Assembly (NCBI GenBank): GCA_023384025.1
Contig: JAHDXX010000113.1
Coordinates: 1-9,743, forward strand
Source: Sphingomonadaceae bacterium
GTDB lineage: Bacteria > Pseudomonadota > Alphaproteobacteria > Sphingomonadales > Sphingomonadaceae
Direction of reading: 5' to 3'
DNA: 9,743 bases
In this document: piece by piece, positions 1-7,040 of the stretch
Position numbering within the stretch: position 1 is the first letter of the stretch
Layout: every line of letters begins with the position of its first letter
Position numbers and translations under genes: made by a program
The notes under the pieces: generated by a model
Seen by the model: the letters and a program-made list of their open reading frames with translations, nothing else
Told to the model about the DNA's origin: nothing
The model's database searches: none

Positions 1-1318
1 CGAACCGCTGCGAGGTTCGCGCGGAGAAGCCCAGAAAATTGCGCCGGGTCTCGTAAAGACCCTCGCGCCATTCGCGCAAGCTGTCGGCATCCGCCCCGTT
101 GAAGTCCGAACGCGCGTTCACCGCCATGTCGATAAACCGCATCGTCATAGTGGTGACAAGATCGATCGCGACGATTTCTGAAAGATCGTTGATCTCCTGC
201 GCGGAGATACCGAACTCGGCTGCTGCGCTCACAGTGACGATCTTGTAGACCGGCACGCTTGCCATGCCGAGCAGCTGGACTTCTGCAGGGGTGAGCGAAG
301 CGCCCGGATCGCGCACCTTCAAGGCCATCGATTCGATCAGCGCGCGCACCCTCGCCTTGAGCGCCGCATTGGGCCCGATTACCAGCGCGGTCTCAGCGGG
401 AGTCATGCATTTGGTGGTGTCGGAACCGCAGGACCAGACCTTGTGCGGCGCGGCCGAAGTGCCATCGAGCATGGCGCTGATGAGCGCCGAGTCCGCAGGG
501 CCGATGAACTGGACGCGCGGCTTGCCACCGTTTCCGGCCGGATCGTAGATCACCGTGCCGACCAGCGTCATCAGGAATTCGCGGAACTGGGTGTCGAACC
601 CGCCGTATTTCTTGCCCAGCGCCTCCCAGGTGTAGTTATTGGGCATCCCGGCCTGTTCCTGCATGTCGGGATCGGAATTGCCCGCCTTCAGGGCCTCGCG
701 CTCGCCGCCATTGTTGCATTGCTGGCGCGCCCGGGCCCAGTCGGCAACCGCACCCTGGCTGTTGGCGATCGCCTCGCAGACGACCGAGGACGCGGTATCG
801 GTCTTGGGCCAGAGGCCGCCAACCAGCGCCTGCGCGGTTTCGCACGACGAGATGTTCATCTGGTTCATCTGCTGCACCTTCTGCGCCAATTCATCCATGA
901 CCTTGCCGATCTCGGGCGAAATCGTGTCGATCGCGAGTTTGAAGGCGAAGCCCAGCGCATTGTTGGCGGTGGCCTTGAGCATCGCGACCAGCTCGGCGGT
1001 GTTGATGAACGAGAACGAGCCGGCGAAGAGGTCGATGCCTCCGCATCCGGCGCGCGCATGCGGCAACTGGAGATTGAAGGGCTGGATATTCTTTTGCGGA
1101 AAGCGCGCCCACATCGCCCCGCCCGAATAGTAGCCCGCCGACTGGCCCTGGTAGGCCGATGGCCCGGTGACATTGGCCTGCGCGCCCATTTCGGTCATGA
1201 AGCTCTGCATCTCGCTTTCGACCCCGGCCAAGGCGGGATCCGGCACTGCCAGCACGAGCGAAGGGGTAAGCACGGCAGCAATCGCGCGGCGCGAGGCATG
1301 CAGGAGGCGCGCGCGCAT
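1..1318 (-). CDS. traH: TraH, F-type conjugative pilus assembly protein (3' end outside window)
   Basis: TraH is an envelope protein needed for F-type pilus assembly, and in F it belongs to the TraF/TraH/TraU/TraW/TrbI group acting in the periplasm and at the outer membrane. The frame is open from ATG at 1318 to the window edge, giving 439 codons without a stop. F TraH is about 458 residues, so only a short C-terminal tail should be missing. Residues 1-31 form a signal peptide (arginine-rich start, hydrophobic core, cleavage after ALA). The conserved TraH stretch with AGCGGIDLFAGSFSFIN follows at about residues 90-110, and later cysteines lie in contexts such as SSCE, QQCNN and WSCGSDTTKC. 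The start overlaps the traF stop by one base (TGATG), with GGGAG just upstream as a ribosome binding site, so translation is probably coupled. traG would normally follow beyond the left edge. The assignment is firm; the exact C-terminus is unknown. Confidence 0.95.
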   Translation of the reverse strand, partial: MRARLLHASRRAIAAVLTPSLVLAVPDPALAGVESEMQSFMTEMGAQANVTGPSAYQGQSAGYYSGGAMWARFPQKNIQPFNLQLPHARAGCGGIDLFAGSFSFINTAELVAMLKATANNALGFAFKLAIDTISPEIGKVMDELAQKVQQMNQMNISSCETAQALVGGLWPKTDTASSVVCEAIANSQGAVADWARARQQCNNGGEREALKAGNSDPDMQEQAGMPNNYTWEALGKKYGGFDTQFREFLMTLVGTVIYDPAGNGGKPRVQFIGPADSALISAMLDGTSAAPHKVWSCGSDTTKCMTPAETALVIGPNAALKARVRALIESMALKVRDPGASLTPAEVQLLGMASVPVYKIVTVSAAAEFGISAQEINDLSEIVAIDLVTTMTMRFIDMAVNARSDFNGADADSLREWREGLYETRRNFLGFSARTSQRF

Positions 1319-2145
1319 CAGTAATCACTCCCGGGCTGGACCTGCGTGAGCTGAAACACCCGGTCCATGATCTCGTCCTGTGACAGGATCCCGTAGCCGA
1401 TCGGCATGGGCTGTTTGGTCACAGCGTCGAACAGCACCAGCGCGGGCACCTGGCGGTCGGTGCCAAGCCCGAGCCGTTCGTATTGCCCGGCATCGACGAC
1501 ATATTCCGGAAATGTGGCCGAAGGCCCGCCGTCCATCGAGACGGCCAGGACGGCGAGCCCGAACTTGTCGCTGACCGATTTGAGGATCGGCCCGAAGATC
1601 TCGCAGGCCCCGCAGCTCGAGGCGTAGAAGTAGAACACCCCGTAGCGCTGCGAGAGCCGGGACATCGCAAGGTCGCGATCGGTCTTGCGCTGGTCGATCC
1701 AGGCCCGCTTGCCGAGCGTCGAGACCGGGCGCTGCAGCGTATAGTCGAGGCCCGGGTCCTGCCAGAGCGCGCGCTGCCAGACATCGGCAAACAGCGATGA
1801 GCGGTCCAGTTGCTCGCGCTGGAAGCGCACATAGGCGGTCACATTCTCGGGGGTGGGCTCGAGAATTGCGCGCGCCTTCAATTCCTCAAGAGTACTTGAG
1901 ATTGCCGCGAGGCGCTCGCGCGCCGGGACTTGCGGGGCGCTCTCGGGGCTGCCGGGCTCGGGCTTTGGCTCCTCGCAATAGAACCATGTGCCAAGCTTGC
2001 GCTCGCCGCAATAAAAGCTGTCTTCGGCCTGCTCGACCTCGATCCCGTCGCCGCCGGACGCATATGCGCCAACCGGGACAAGGAGATTGAACGAGAGGCA
2101 TGCGGCAATGCCGGCGGTGATGGGGACGGTCCTGGCGTGGATCAT
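1318..2145 (-). CDS. traF: TraF, F-type conjugation thioredoxin-like assembly protein
   Basis: This periplasmic protein of the F-type transfer apparatus has 275 residues (F TraF is about 247). Residues 1-29 are a signal peptide ending AYA. A conserved N-terminal segment with two cysteines (FYCGERKLGTWFYCEEPK) lies near residues 44-61. The C-terminal half is a thioredoxin fold with CGAC at residues 178-181 and the expected cis-proline before strand 4 in QVPALVLF (Pro234). F-plasmid TraF is reported to lack an active CxxC, whereas this one keeps it and may work as a real disulfide oxidase or isomerase for cysteine-rich TraN and TraU; that role is inference. ATG at 2145 was chosen because it gives the signal peptide and is preceded by AGGAGG and AGGA motifs. 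The frame runs further upstream to 2508, but that part overlaps traN out of frame. This gene is distinct from the S26 peptidase, also called TraF, at 7037-7345. Confidence 0.94.
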   Translation of the reverse strand: MIHARTVPITAGIAACLSFNLLVPVGAYASGGDGIEVEQAEDSFYCGERKLGTWFYCEEPKPEPGSPESAPQVPARERLAAISSTLEELKARAILEPTPENVTAYVRFQREQLDRSSLFADVWQRALWQDPGLDYTLQRPVSTLGKRAWIDQRKTDRDLAMSRLSQRYGVFYFYASSCGACEIFGPILKSVSDKFGLAVLAVSMDGGPSATFPEYVVDAGQYERLGLGTDRQVPALVLFDAVTKQPMPIGYGILSQDEIMDRVFQLTQVQPGSDY

Positions 2146-2170
2146 GATCGGTTCCTGACCTCCTGGGGGC
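2146..2170 (-). promoter_or_regulatory. traF ribosome binding site in the only true gap of the tra block
   Basis: The 25 nt between the traN stop and the traF start read, on the minus strand, AGGAGGTCAGGAACCGATC immediately before ATG. It holds a full AGGAGG 13 nt from the start and a second AGGA 7 nt from it. This supports the start at 2145. It also suggests traF can be translated independently, unlike its neighbours, which overlap. I see no promoter or terminator in this gap. Confidence 0.75.
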
Positions 2171-4306
2171 TCATGGCTGGTGACTTGCGTAGTAGGCTTC
2201 GATCTTGCGCTGGATTTCGACGAGCGTGGCGGCTTCGTCGGGAAGCTTCGCGGCCTCAACGAACTCGGCGTAGACTTCGGAAAAATCCATGATCGCAAGA
2301 TCGAGCCGCTGGAACTCGAAGACGGTGAAGCCCTCGCAGGTCTCGGTCTTGGGCTTGCCCCAGGGCTTGCCGAGCTGGGGGCGCCCCTGTTCCTGGAGGA
2401 TGCGGCTGATCTTCGATTCAAAGCAGCAGTAGACCTGCTTCCTCGTCTTGCAGATGCCGAGAAAGCTCGAGGAGCAATAGGACCCGACCTTGTGGCACAG
2501 GCCCGCATCGTCTTTCTGGTCGAGCAGCACTTCGGCAGGGGAACACAGCAGCGGTGTGAGCAGCGGCACGCCGCTTCCCGAGCAGCAGTTCGAGAGCCCG
2601 AAGAGTTTGTGCGAGCAGGTCTCGCGCGTGCCCCTGAACAGCGTCAATGTCGCTTCGTCGAACTCGGCACTGGCCTGGCCAAGCGCGTTCAAGGCCACGA
2701 CCGCGTCCTTGAACTCATCCGAAGCCTCGCGCTCGATGGTCTCGCACTCGCCGTTGAGGCAATAGACGTCGCCGCCGCAGATGTATTGTACCGGCTCGGG
2801 CGTGGTGCCGGGGATCGGGCAGGAATAGGTCCGCTCGGTCACGCCGCACGCACCACCCGTGCCGGGCGGATCGTCAAGGCAGGTCTCGCGCGCGAGCGAG
2901 CAAGAGCTATTGGCCTCGAGGCTGGCGCAATCGTTGGCGCCGCCGACAATCCTCTGGCACAGGTATGAGCGGTTCTTCTGCCAGCATGGCCGCGTCACCT
3001 GGACGCCCGCAATCGTGCGGGTCTGGTTCGGCGCGGTGCAGACCTCGCTTTTGAGCTCGCAGGCCACCGGATCGTTGGGACAGCCCGATGTGGTCCAGCT
3101 CTCGGTGAACCATTTCGAGGTCGAGATTTCCGGCGTGTATCCTGCGATGCTTGCACCGCACGACCAGACCTGCTCGGGCGCGGCGGGCTCGATGCAGGTC
3201 AGATATCCGCCATTCAAGGGATCGCCGATAAAGTCCCAGGTCTTGCACAAGTCGCGCTCTGCAAGGCCTGCAACACCTGCCGTCGTGCGGGTGCAGGATT
3301 GCTGCGAACCGATCGTGCCGCATTGCTGGAGCCCGGTGACGTATTCGAGTGGAAATCCGGTGACCGGATCGTAGGTGAACGCGGCGTCCAGTCCATCGGT
3401 GTTGCAGCGATAGATATTGCTGACGACCTCGAAGGCGCCGGGCGGTGCCGCGGCGGGAACGGTCCCCAGCAGCGTGATATTGGGATCGCTGACAGCCGAA
3501 TTGCAATCGTAGTAGTCGATTGTGATCGCGTAACCGGGGATGGGATAGGTAGCGGTGCGCCGGCACTGGCCATTGCCGGCAAGCGCGGTGCAGCCATTGA
3601 ATGTGCCCGAAATTGCGCAAAGGTACTGGTAGGTCAGCGCGCTCCACTCGCTCACGACAAGATTGCTGGTACAGCTTTTGGCCTCCTCGATGACCTGCGA
3701 GCCCACATGGCAGGTCCATTCGGCGCTGTTGGGAGTGCCCGGACCGGGCGGCAGCGGGGTGCAGTCCCCGGTCGAACCGTCCGCGCTTACTCCGTCGAGA
3801 TAAGCGTCCGGGTCAGCTTCGATCGTGGTGGCGCGCGCCATGTCGCCTCGGGTGACATCGACCACCGGGCGCGACGTCGAATTGGCCGTGCGATAGGCCT
3901 CGCTGTTGTAGCCTTGCGCCGCTCCGGCGGCATACATCTCGCCGGGATTGTCGTAGTACTGCGTGAGCCCGGGATAGGTGGCATCATAGCCCGGCACCTG
4001 CGCTGCAGCACCCGCTGCCTGCGTCAGGTCCTGGTAGCTCTCGCGCAGCGCCGATCCCGCGGCGCGGGCTTCGGCTTTAGCCTGCTCCGGCGTCATCGAA
4101 ACAGGCGCGGGAGGCGGCGGCGGCAGGGGTTGCGGCAAGGGCAGCTCGCCGGCGGGAGGCAGCACCGGCAGCTCCTCGATCAGATCGTCGGGCGGCGGGA
4201 TAGTGACCTGGGCCTGCGCCGGACTGGCAGCGACGAGCAGGCAGGCGAGCATCAGGCCCGCGATCAGCGGGCGCGTCCGGCCAGATGGTTGCACCGCCCC
4301 TGCCAT
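2171..4306 (-). CDS. traN: TraN, F-type mating-pair stabilisation outer-membrane protein
   Basis: TraN is the outer-membrane adhesin that stabilises mating pairs by contacting a receptor on the recipient. The product has 711 residues, longer than F TraN (about 602). Residues 1-32 are a signal peptide (hydrophobic LIAGLMLACLLVA, cleavage after AQA). A proline-rich, acidic stretch spans about residues 37-69, including a run of five prolines, then an Ala/Tyr/Gln-rich region and a large cysteine-rich body. I count 36 cysteines in the mature protein, an even number, as expected for extensive disulfides. The C-terminal region with ETCSHKLFGLSNCCSGSG, GSYCSSSFLGICKTRKQVYC and CFESKISRILQEQGRPQLG is the typical conserved TraN C-domain. 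The ATG at 4306 lies one base after the trbC stop (TGACATG), so coupling is likely. The frame continues upstream to 4408, but the signal peptide and gene overlap argue for 4306. The central region is the variable receptor-recognition part in known TraN types; its specificity here cannot be read. Confidence 0.95.
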   Translation of the reverse strand: MAGAVQPSGRTRPLIAGLMLACLLVAASPAQAQVTIPPPDDLIEELPVLPPAGELPLPQPLPPPPPAPVSMTPEQAKAEARAAGSALRESYQDLTQAAGAAAQVPGYDATYPGLTQYYDNPGEMYAAGAAQGYNSEAYRTANSTSRPVVDVTRGDMARATTIEADPDAYLDGVSADGSTGDCTPLPPGPGTPNSAEWTCHVGSQVIEEAKSCTSNLVVSEWSALTYQYLCAISGTFNGCTALAGNGQCRRTATYPIPGYAITIDYYDCNSAVSDPNITLLGTVPAAAPPGAFEVVSNIYRCNTDGLDAAFTYDPVTGFPLEYVTGLQQCGTIGSQQSCTRTTAGVAGLAERDLCKTWDFIGDPLNGGYLTCIEPAAPEQVWSCGASIAGYTPEISTSKWFTESWTTSGCPNDPVACELKSEVCTAPNQTRTIAGVQVTRPCWQKNRSYLCQRIVGGANDCASLEANSSCSLARETCLDDPPGTGGACGVTERTYSCPIPGTTPEPVQYICGGDVYCLNGECETIEREASDEFKDAVVALNALGQASAEFDEATLTLFRGTRETCSHKLFGLSNCCSGSGVPLLTPLLCSPAEVLLDQKDDAGLCHKVGSYCSSSFLGICKTRKQVYCCFESKISRILQEQGRPQLGKPWGKPKTETCEGFTVFEFQRLDLAIMDFSEVYAEFVEAAKLPDEAATLVEIQRKIEAYYASHQP

Positions 4307-4307
4307 G

Positions 4308-5096
4308 TCACTTCGCCTTGCGCAGGTTGGCAAGCGCGATTCCCGCCACCCCGGCACCGGGCCCGCGCCCTTGCGCAAAGCGTTCGAGCGCATAGTCGAC
4401 GCTGACATTGCCGCTCATGCGGTCGTGATCGGGAACGGCAGAGGTGCAATCGAACCCGTCGCACAGCGCATAGGCGCGGCTCGCAACGACAAAGGTCGGC
4501 GCGGCATTGATGGAGAACGCGCGAAACAGGCGCGGGTCGATAGCGATATGCGCTTCCTGCCGCTCGTCGGTAACGACACGCTTCAGTCCCTCGGCGAACG
4601 CCCGCGTGCTGCCTTTGGGAAATCCGCGAAAGACCACCACGCCGCCTGCCGCGCTGGTATCCGCGATCAGGCGCGAGAGCGAGGCTTCGGGCATCGAGAG
4701 GCTGGCAAAGACCACGAACAGCGGCCCCTCGCCCATTGGCGCGCTGGCATTGGCAGCCGCGCCTTCAAGAATGGCATCGAAATCGACCGGACCTGCAGGC
4801 CCTTTGGGCAGGCTGGCGGGATCGATGCCCTGCATCGCGGCCATGGCTTCGTCGCGCAATTCCTCGGCATCGCGCGCATGCGGGGCTTCGCGGCCGGCCA
4901 GCGCATCGACGAAGTCCTGTGCCTCGCTGGTCTGCTCCCCGGCGCGCGCCTTGATGGCATCCAGATCCAGGCCCTCAACCGTTTGCGCGGCGGTTCGCGC
5001 CAGGCCCGCCGATATCCCGGCAAGCACCAGAAAGGCAGCGACAGCGGCCAGACTGGAGGTGCGGAAGACTCCGATAAGGTGGCATAACTTGTTCAT
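4308..5096 (-). CDS. trbC: TrbC, F-type pilin assembly protein
   Basis: TrbC is a periplasmic pilus-assembly factor that partners with TraW in F-type systems. The product has 262 residues (F TrbC is about 212). It has an N-terminal hydrophobic signal segment at residues 15-33 (cleavage likely after GLA), then a charged, Ala/Glu-rich linker at about 40-120. A TrbC domain follows at about 123-240, with FVVFASLSMPEASLSRLIAD, GGVVVFRGFPKGS and INAAPTFVVA. It resembles a thioredoxin fold but lacks CxxC; only two cysteines (212, 217) occur near the C-terminus. ATG at 5096 overlaps the traU stop by four bases (ATGA). There is no clear Shine-Dalgarno in the AT-rich sequence before it, so translation probably depends on coupling to traU. 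The same frame is open up to 6242, but that extension only shadows traU. Confidence 0.94.
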   Translation of the reverse strand: MNKLCHLIGVFRTSSLAAVAAFLVLAGISAGLARTAAQTVEGLDLDAIKARAGEQTSEAQDFVDALAGREAPHARDAEELRDEAMAAMQGIDPASLPKGPAGPVDFDAILEGAAANASAPMGEGPLFVVFASLSMPEASLSRLIADTSAAGGVVVFRGFPKGSTRAFAEGLKRVVTDERQEAHIAIDPRLFRAFSINAAPTFVVASRAYALCDGFDCTSAVPDHDRMSGNVSVDYALERFAQGRGPGAGVAGIALANLRKAK

Positions 5097-6112
5097 AATG
5101 CACAACAATTGCGTTTGCGCCACACAAGGTAGCCGAAATCCTCGCCCTTGACCGGGAAGGACTTGCCTGTGTGGGGAATGATCGTGGTCGCTCCGATCGG
5201 CGCGCAGGCGTAGCGGCCTTTGACGGTCGGGATCGGGTTGGTCATCTGCAGCCGGTACTGCTGCTTGCGCATCACCGGCATGAGGTACTTGTGGCACAGT
5301 GCCTTGGACCCCATCGTCCCCCAGGCAAGCGCTTCGCGGTGCATCTTGTAGAGCATGCGTTCGGCCACAAGCCGCGAAGCCTGGACGGGCGTGACATGCG
5401 CGGCGACATGGCCGTTCAGCGGATACATCCCCCCGTTGCAGCCCGCGCACCAGAACATCTGGTCGATCGGAAGCCGCGCGGTTGCCGCCACGCAGTCGGC
5501 GGCGCACGCGGCGGTAGCGACCGGATTGGCGAAAAGCGCGACTTCGGGATTGATGATCGAGGTGAGCGCGGAATCCTGCCAGAGCGGATCGAGTTCGGTT
5601 ACATAGGCGACATCGAACGTGGTCTGCTCGAAGCAGAGGAAGTCGGTGAGGATCTCCATCCAGTAGAGCAGCGGATAGACATAGTAGTGGGCTTGCCACT
5701 GCGAGGAGTTCTGTGTCTTGCCGCCGATCTGGCTGCGACCCTGGACATGGCCGTTGCCGATATCGAAGCCGGGGTTGAGGCGGATGCCGCCAAGGTTGGG
5801 AAAACACCAGGCCTTGTTGGTGACATCGACGAGCCGTACCGGTTCCCAGAATCCCACCGAGATGCCGATGCGCGGGATCGGCGAGCCGCAGGCGCACAAG
5901 GGAAACGAGGGGTTTTTGGGATCGGGCCGCGAGCCTTTCCAGATCGCAAGCCCGCCGATCGAGAGCGGGAACAGGCACGACCAGCACACGTCGGTGATCG
6001 GATTGACGAACTTGCCATGGCAGGTGACCGAGGCGCGCGCGGGTGCGGCGCCGAGGGTGGTAAGCGCCAGTACGGCGAACAGAGCGACAATGGAGCGCGG
6101 CAGCCGCATCAT
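5093..6112 (-). CDS. traU: TraU, F-type conjugative DNA transfer / pilus assembly protein
   Basis: TraU is a periplasmic, cysteine-rich protein; in F, mutants still make some pili but transfer DNA poorly. The product is 339 residues, close to F TraU (about 330). Residues 1-28 are a signal peptide (cleavage after ARA). Conserved TraU features are visible in order: FVNPITDVCWSCLFPLSIGG (35-54), PLCACGSPIPRIGISVGFWE (71-90), the AWCFPNLGG region (101-109), YYVYPLLYWMEILTDFLC (143-160), WCAGCNGGMYPLNGHV (221-236), and RYACAPIGATTIIPHTGKSF towards the C-terminus. About 15 cysteines remain in the mature form, and the protein ends in NCCAL. The start at 6112 makes a four-base ATGA overlap with the preceding small gene and has AAGG/GAGG upstream. 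A second ATG follows directly at 6109. The upstream open frame to 6409 has no TraU-like content and overlaps the small gene. Confidence 0.97.
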   Translation of the reverse strand: MMRLPRSIVALFAVLALTTLGAAPARASVTCHGKFVNPITDVCWSCLFPLSIGGLAIWKGSRPDPKNPSFPLCACGSPIPRIGISVGFWEPVRLVDVTNKAWCFPNLGGIRLNPGFDIGNGHVQGRSQIGGKTQNSSQWQAHYYVYPLLYWMEILTDFLCFEQTTFDVAYVTELDPLWQDSALTSIINPEVALFANPVATAACAADCVAATARLPIDQMFWCAGCNGGMYPLNGHVAAHVTPVQASRLVAERMLYKMHREALAWGTMGSKALCHKYLMPVMRKQQYRLQMTNPIPTVKGRYACAPIGATTIIPHTGKSFPVKGEDFGYLVWRKRNCCAL

Positions 6113-6387
6113 GCCTCGCCTTTCGGGTGATCGGACCGGTTCCAGGCGGCATCGGCCTTTGTCTTCGCGCGCCAGTAGACCAGGCCCACGACGGGCATTG
6201 CGATGAGAAGCAGCAGCGCCGGCAATGCGCCCAGGGGCCCAAAGCGGCTGACGCTTGCCGGATTTAGGGCCGCGGCGAGAATGAGCGCCGCGCAGAGCAG
6301 AACCCATGCCAAGCGCAGGCGTCTCAGCCATGGGGTCTCCGGGGCAGCCATCGGTGTTGCCATGAAGGCGAGCAGCGGAGGGGTCAT
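6109..6387 (-). CDS. Small two-helix membrane protein of the tra operon, unknown function
   Basis: I do not recognise this family. The 92-residue product has two hydrophobic segments, about residues 24-41 (LRLAWVLLCAALILAAAL) and 53-72 (GALPALLLLIAMPVVGLVYW), joined by a short loop (NPASVSRFGP). A charged tail rich in Lys, Asp and Arg follows (RAKTKADAAWNRSDHPKGEA). This predicts an inner-membrane hairpin. The coding case rests on context: ATG overlaps the traW stop by four bases (ATGA), the stop overlaps traU ATG by four bases, and AAGG lies about 8 nt before the start. ATG codons at residues 9 and 13 are alternative starts. In F the small membrane protein gene near here, trbI, lies before traW, and TrbI has one membrane segment, so this is not an obvious TrbI. 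A role in anchoring TraW/TraU/TrbC is only a guess. Confidence 0.8.
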   Translation of the reverse strand: MTPPLLAFMATPMAAPETPWLRRLRLAWVLLCAALILAAALNPASVSRFGPLGALPALLLLIAMPVVGLVYWRAKTKADAAWNRSDHPKGEA

Positions 6388-7040
6388 GTGGTGCCGCCTT
6401 TGACCCCAAGCGGGACTTCGGTGATCCGAAGCGCCTTGCCCGCCGATGTGACCACCGCAGGCGTATGGCGGATGCCGAAACGCGCCGTCAGCCGCCCGCC
6501 CTGGTCAAACCAGAACCGGCGCTGGTGCGGCTTCATCTTGTCGAACGGCGATCCGGCAACGAAGATGATCTTGGCTGCCTTGGCGCTATGCTCGCGCACG
6601 GCCCAGTCAATCTGCGCCGGAACCGTGCCATCGACGAAGACCAGGTCCTGGCCGAGCGCGACATGGTCGAGCGGATTGACCCGCGTGCCGCGCGCGGCGA
6701 TCAGATTGTTCTTGTCGTCGCGGATGTCGGCCTCGAGCACGATCGAGGGATCGAACAGCCATTGCCGTCGCTCGCTCGCCGCCGAGAGTCCCGCAACCGG
6801 CTTCGGTCGCCGCACGCTCATCGTCGCCTGCTGCAGCATCCGGCGTTGCAGGTCGTCGATCTGGCCCGAGGCTTCGAGCGTCCTCAGCCGCGTTTCGATG
6901 GTAGCAAGCAGGTCTTCCTCGATGATCGGGAAGGTCTGGCCCAACTGGCCATGGTCGGCGGCCTGCACCATCGAGATTGCGGGCCAGCCTGCGGACAGGG
7001 CAAGTCCCATACCGAGCACAAGGCGACAGCGCGGGCTCAC
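6384..7040 (-). CDS. traW: TraW, F-type pilus assembly protein
   Basis: TraW is a periplasmic factor for pilus assembly that works with TrbC. GTG at 7040 is the best start: it yields a 218-residue protein (F TraW is about 210) with a signal peptide at residues 1-27 ending VQA. It also overlaps the stop of the upstream peptidase gene by four bases (GTGA), and GGGGA lies about 9 nt upstream. The frame is open to 7145, but that arginine/cysteine-rich extension is a shadow of the peptidase gene. Visible parts are a short coiled-coil-like segment (about 44-71), the conserved TraW core with FDPSIVLEADIRDDKNNLIA (96-115) and GTRVNPLDHVALGQDLVFVD (118-137), and a C-terminal segment with AKIIFVAGSPFDKM and ARFGIRHTPAVV. 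The last part resembles the TrbC-like end seen in TraW proteins. It is the first complete tra gene after the transposon insertion. Confidence 0.95.
   Translation of the reverse strand: MSPRCRLVLGMGLALSAGWPAISMVQAADHGQLGQTFPIIEEDLLATIETRLRTLEASGQIDDLQRRMLQQATMSVRRPKPVAGLSAASERRQWLFDPSIVLEADIRDDKNNLIAARGTRVNPLDHVALGQDLVFVDGTVPAQIDWAVREHSAKAAKIIFVAGSPFDKMKPHQRRFWFDQGGRLTARFGIRHTPAVVTSAGKALRITEVPLGVKGGTT

Noticed and set aside
443..1324. Long plus-strand open frame of 293 codons opposite traH
   Set aside because: It is arginine/alanine/glycine-rich low-information sequence with no recognisable domain, lying entirely opposite a clear traH with signal peptide and conserved cysteines. This is typical antisense openness in GC-rich DNA.
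1885..1900. Perfect inverted repeat CTCAAG-AGTA-CTTGAG
   Set aside because: It lies inside the traF coding sequence, has only a six-base stem, no T tract and no promoter nearby. It is likely chance.
3299..4405. Plus-strand open frame of 368 codons opposite traN
   Set aside because: It is very rich in Arg, Gly and Ala, has no domain, and is fully opposite the strongly supported traN. Treated as a shadow.
5171..6130. Plus-strand open frame of 319 codons opposite traU
   Set aside because: The traU frame on the other strand has strong family signatures. This frame has none and arises from GC-rich third positions.
4308..6242. A 644-codon frame that could be read as a large fusion upstream of TrbC
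   Set aside because: The part above 5096 is an out-of-frame reading of traU with no domain content. ATG at 5096 gives a signal peptide and an ATGA overlap with the traU stop.
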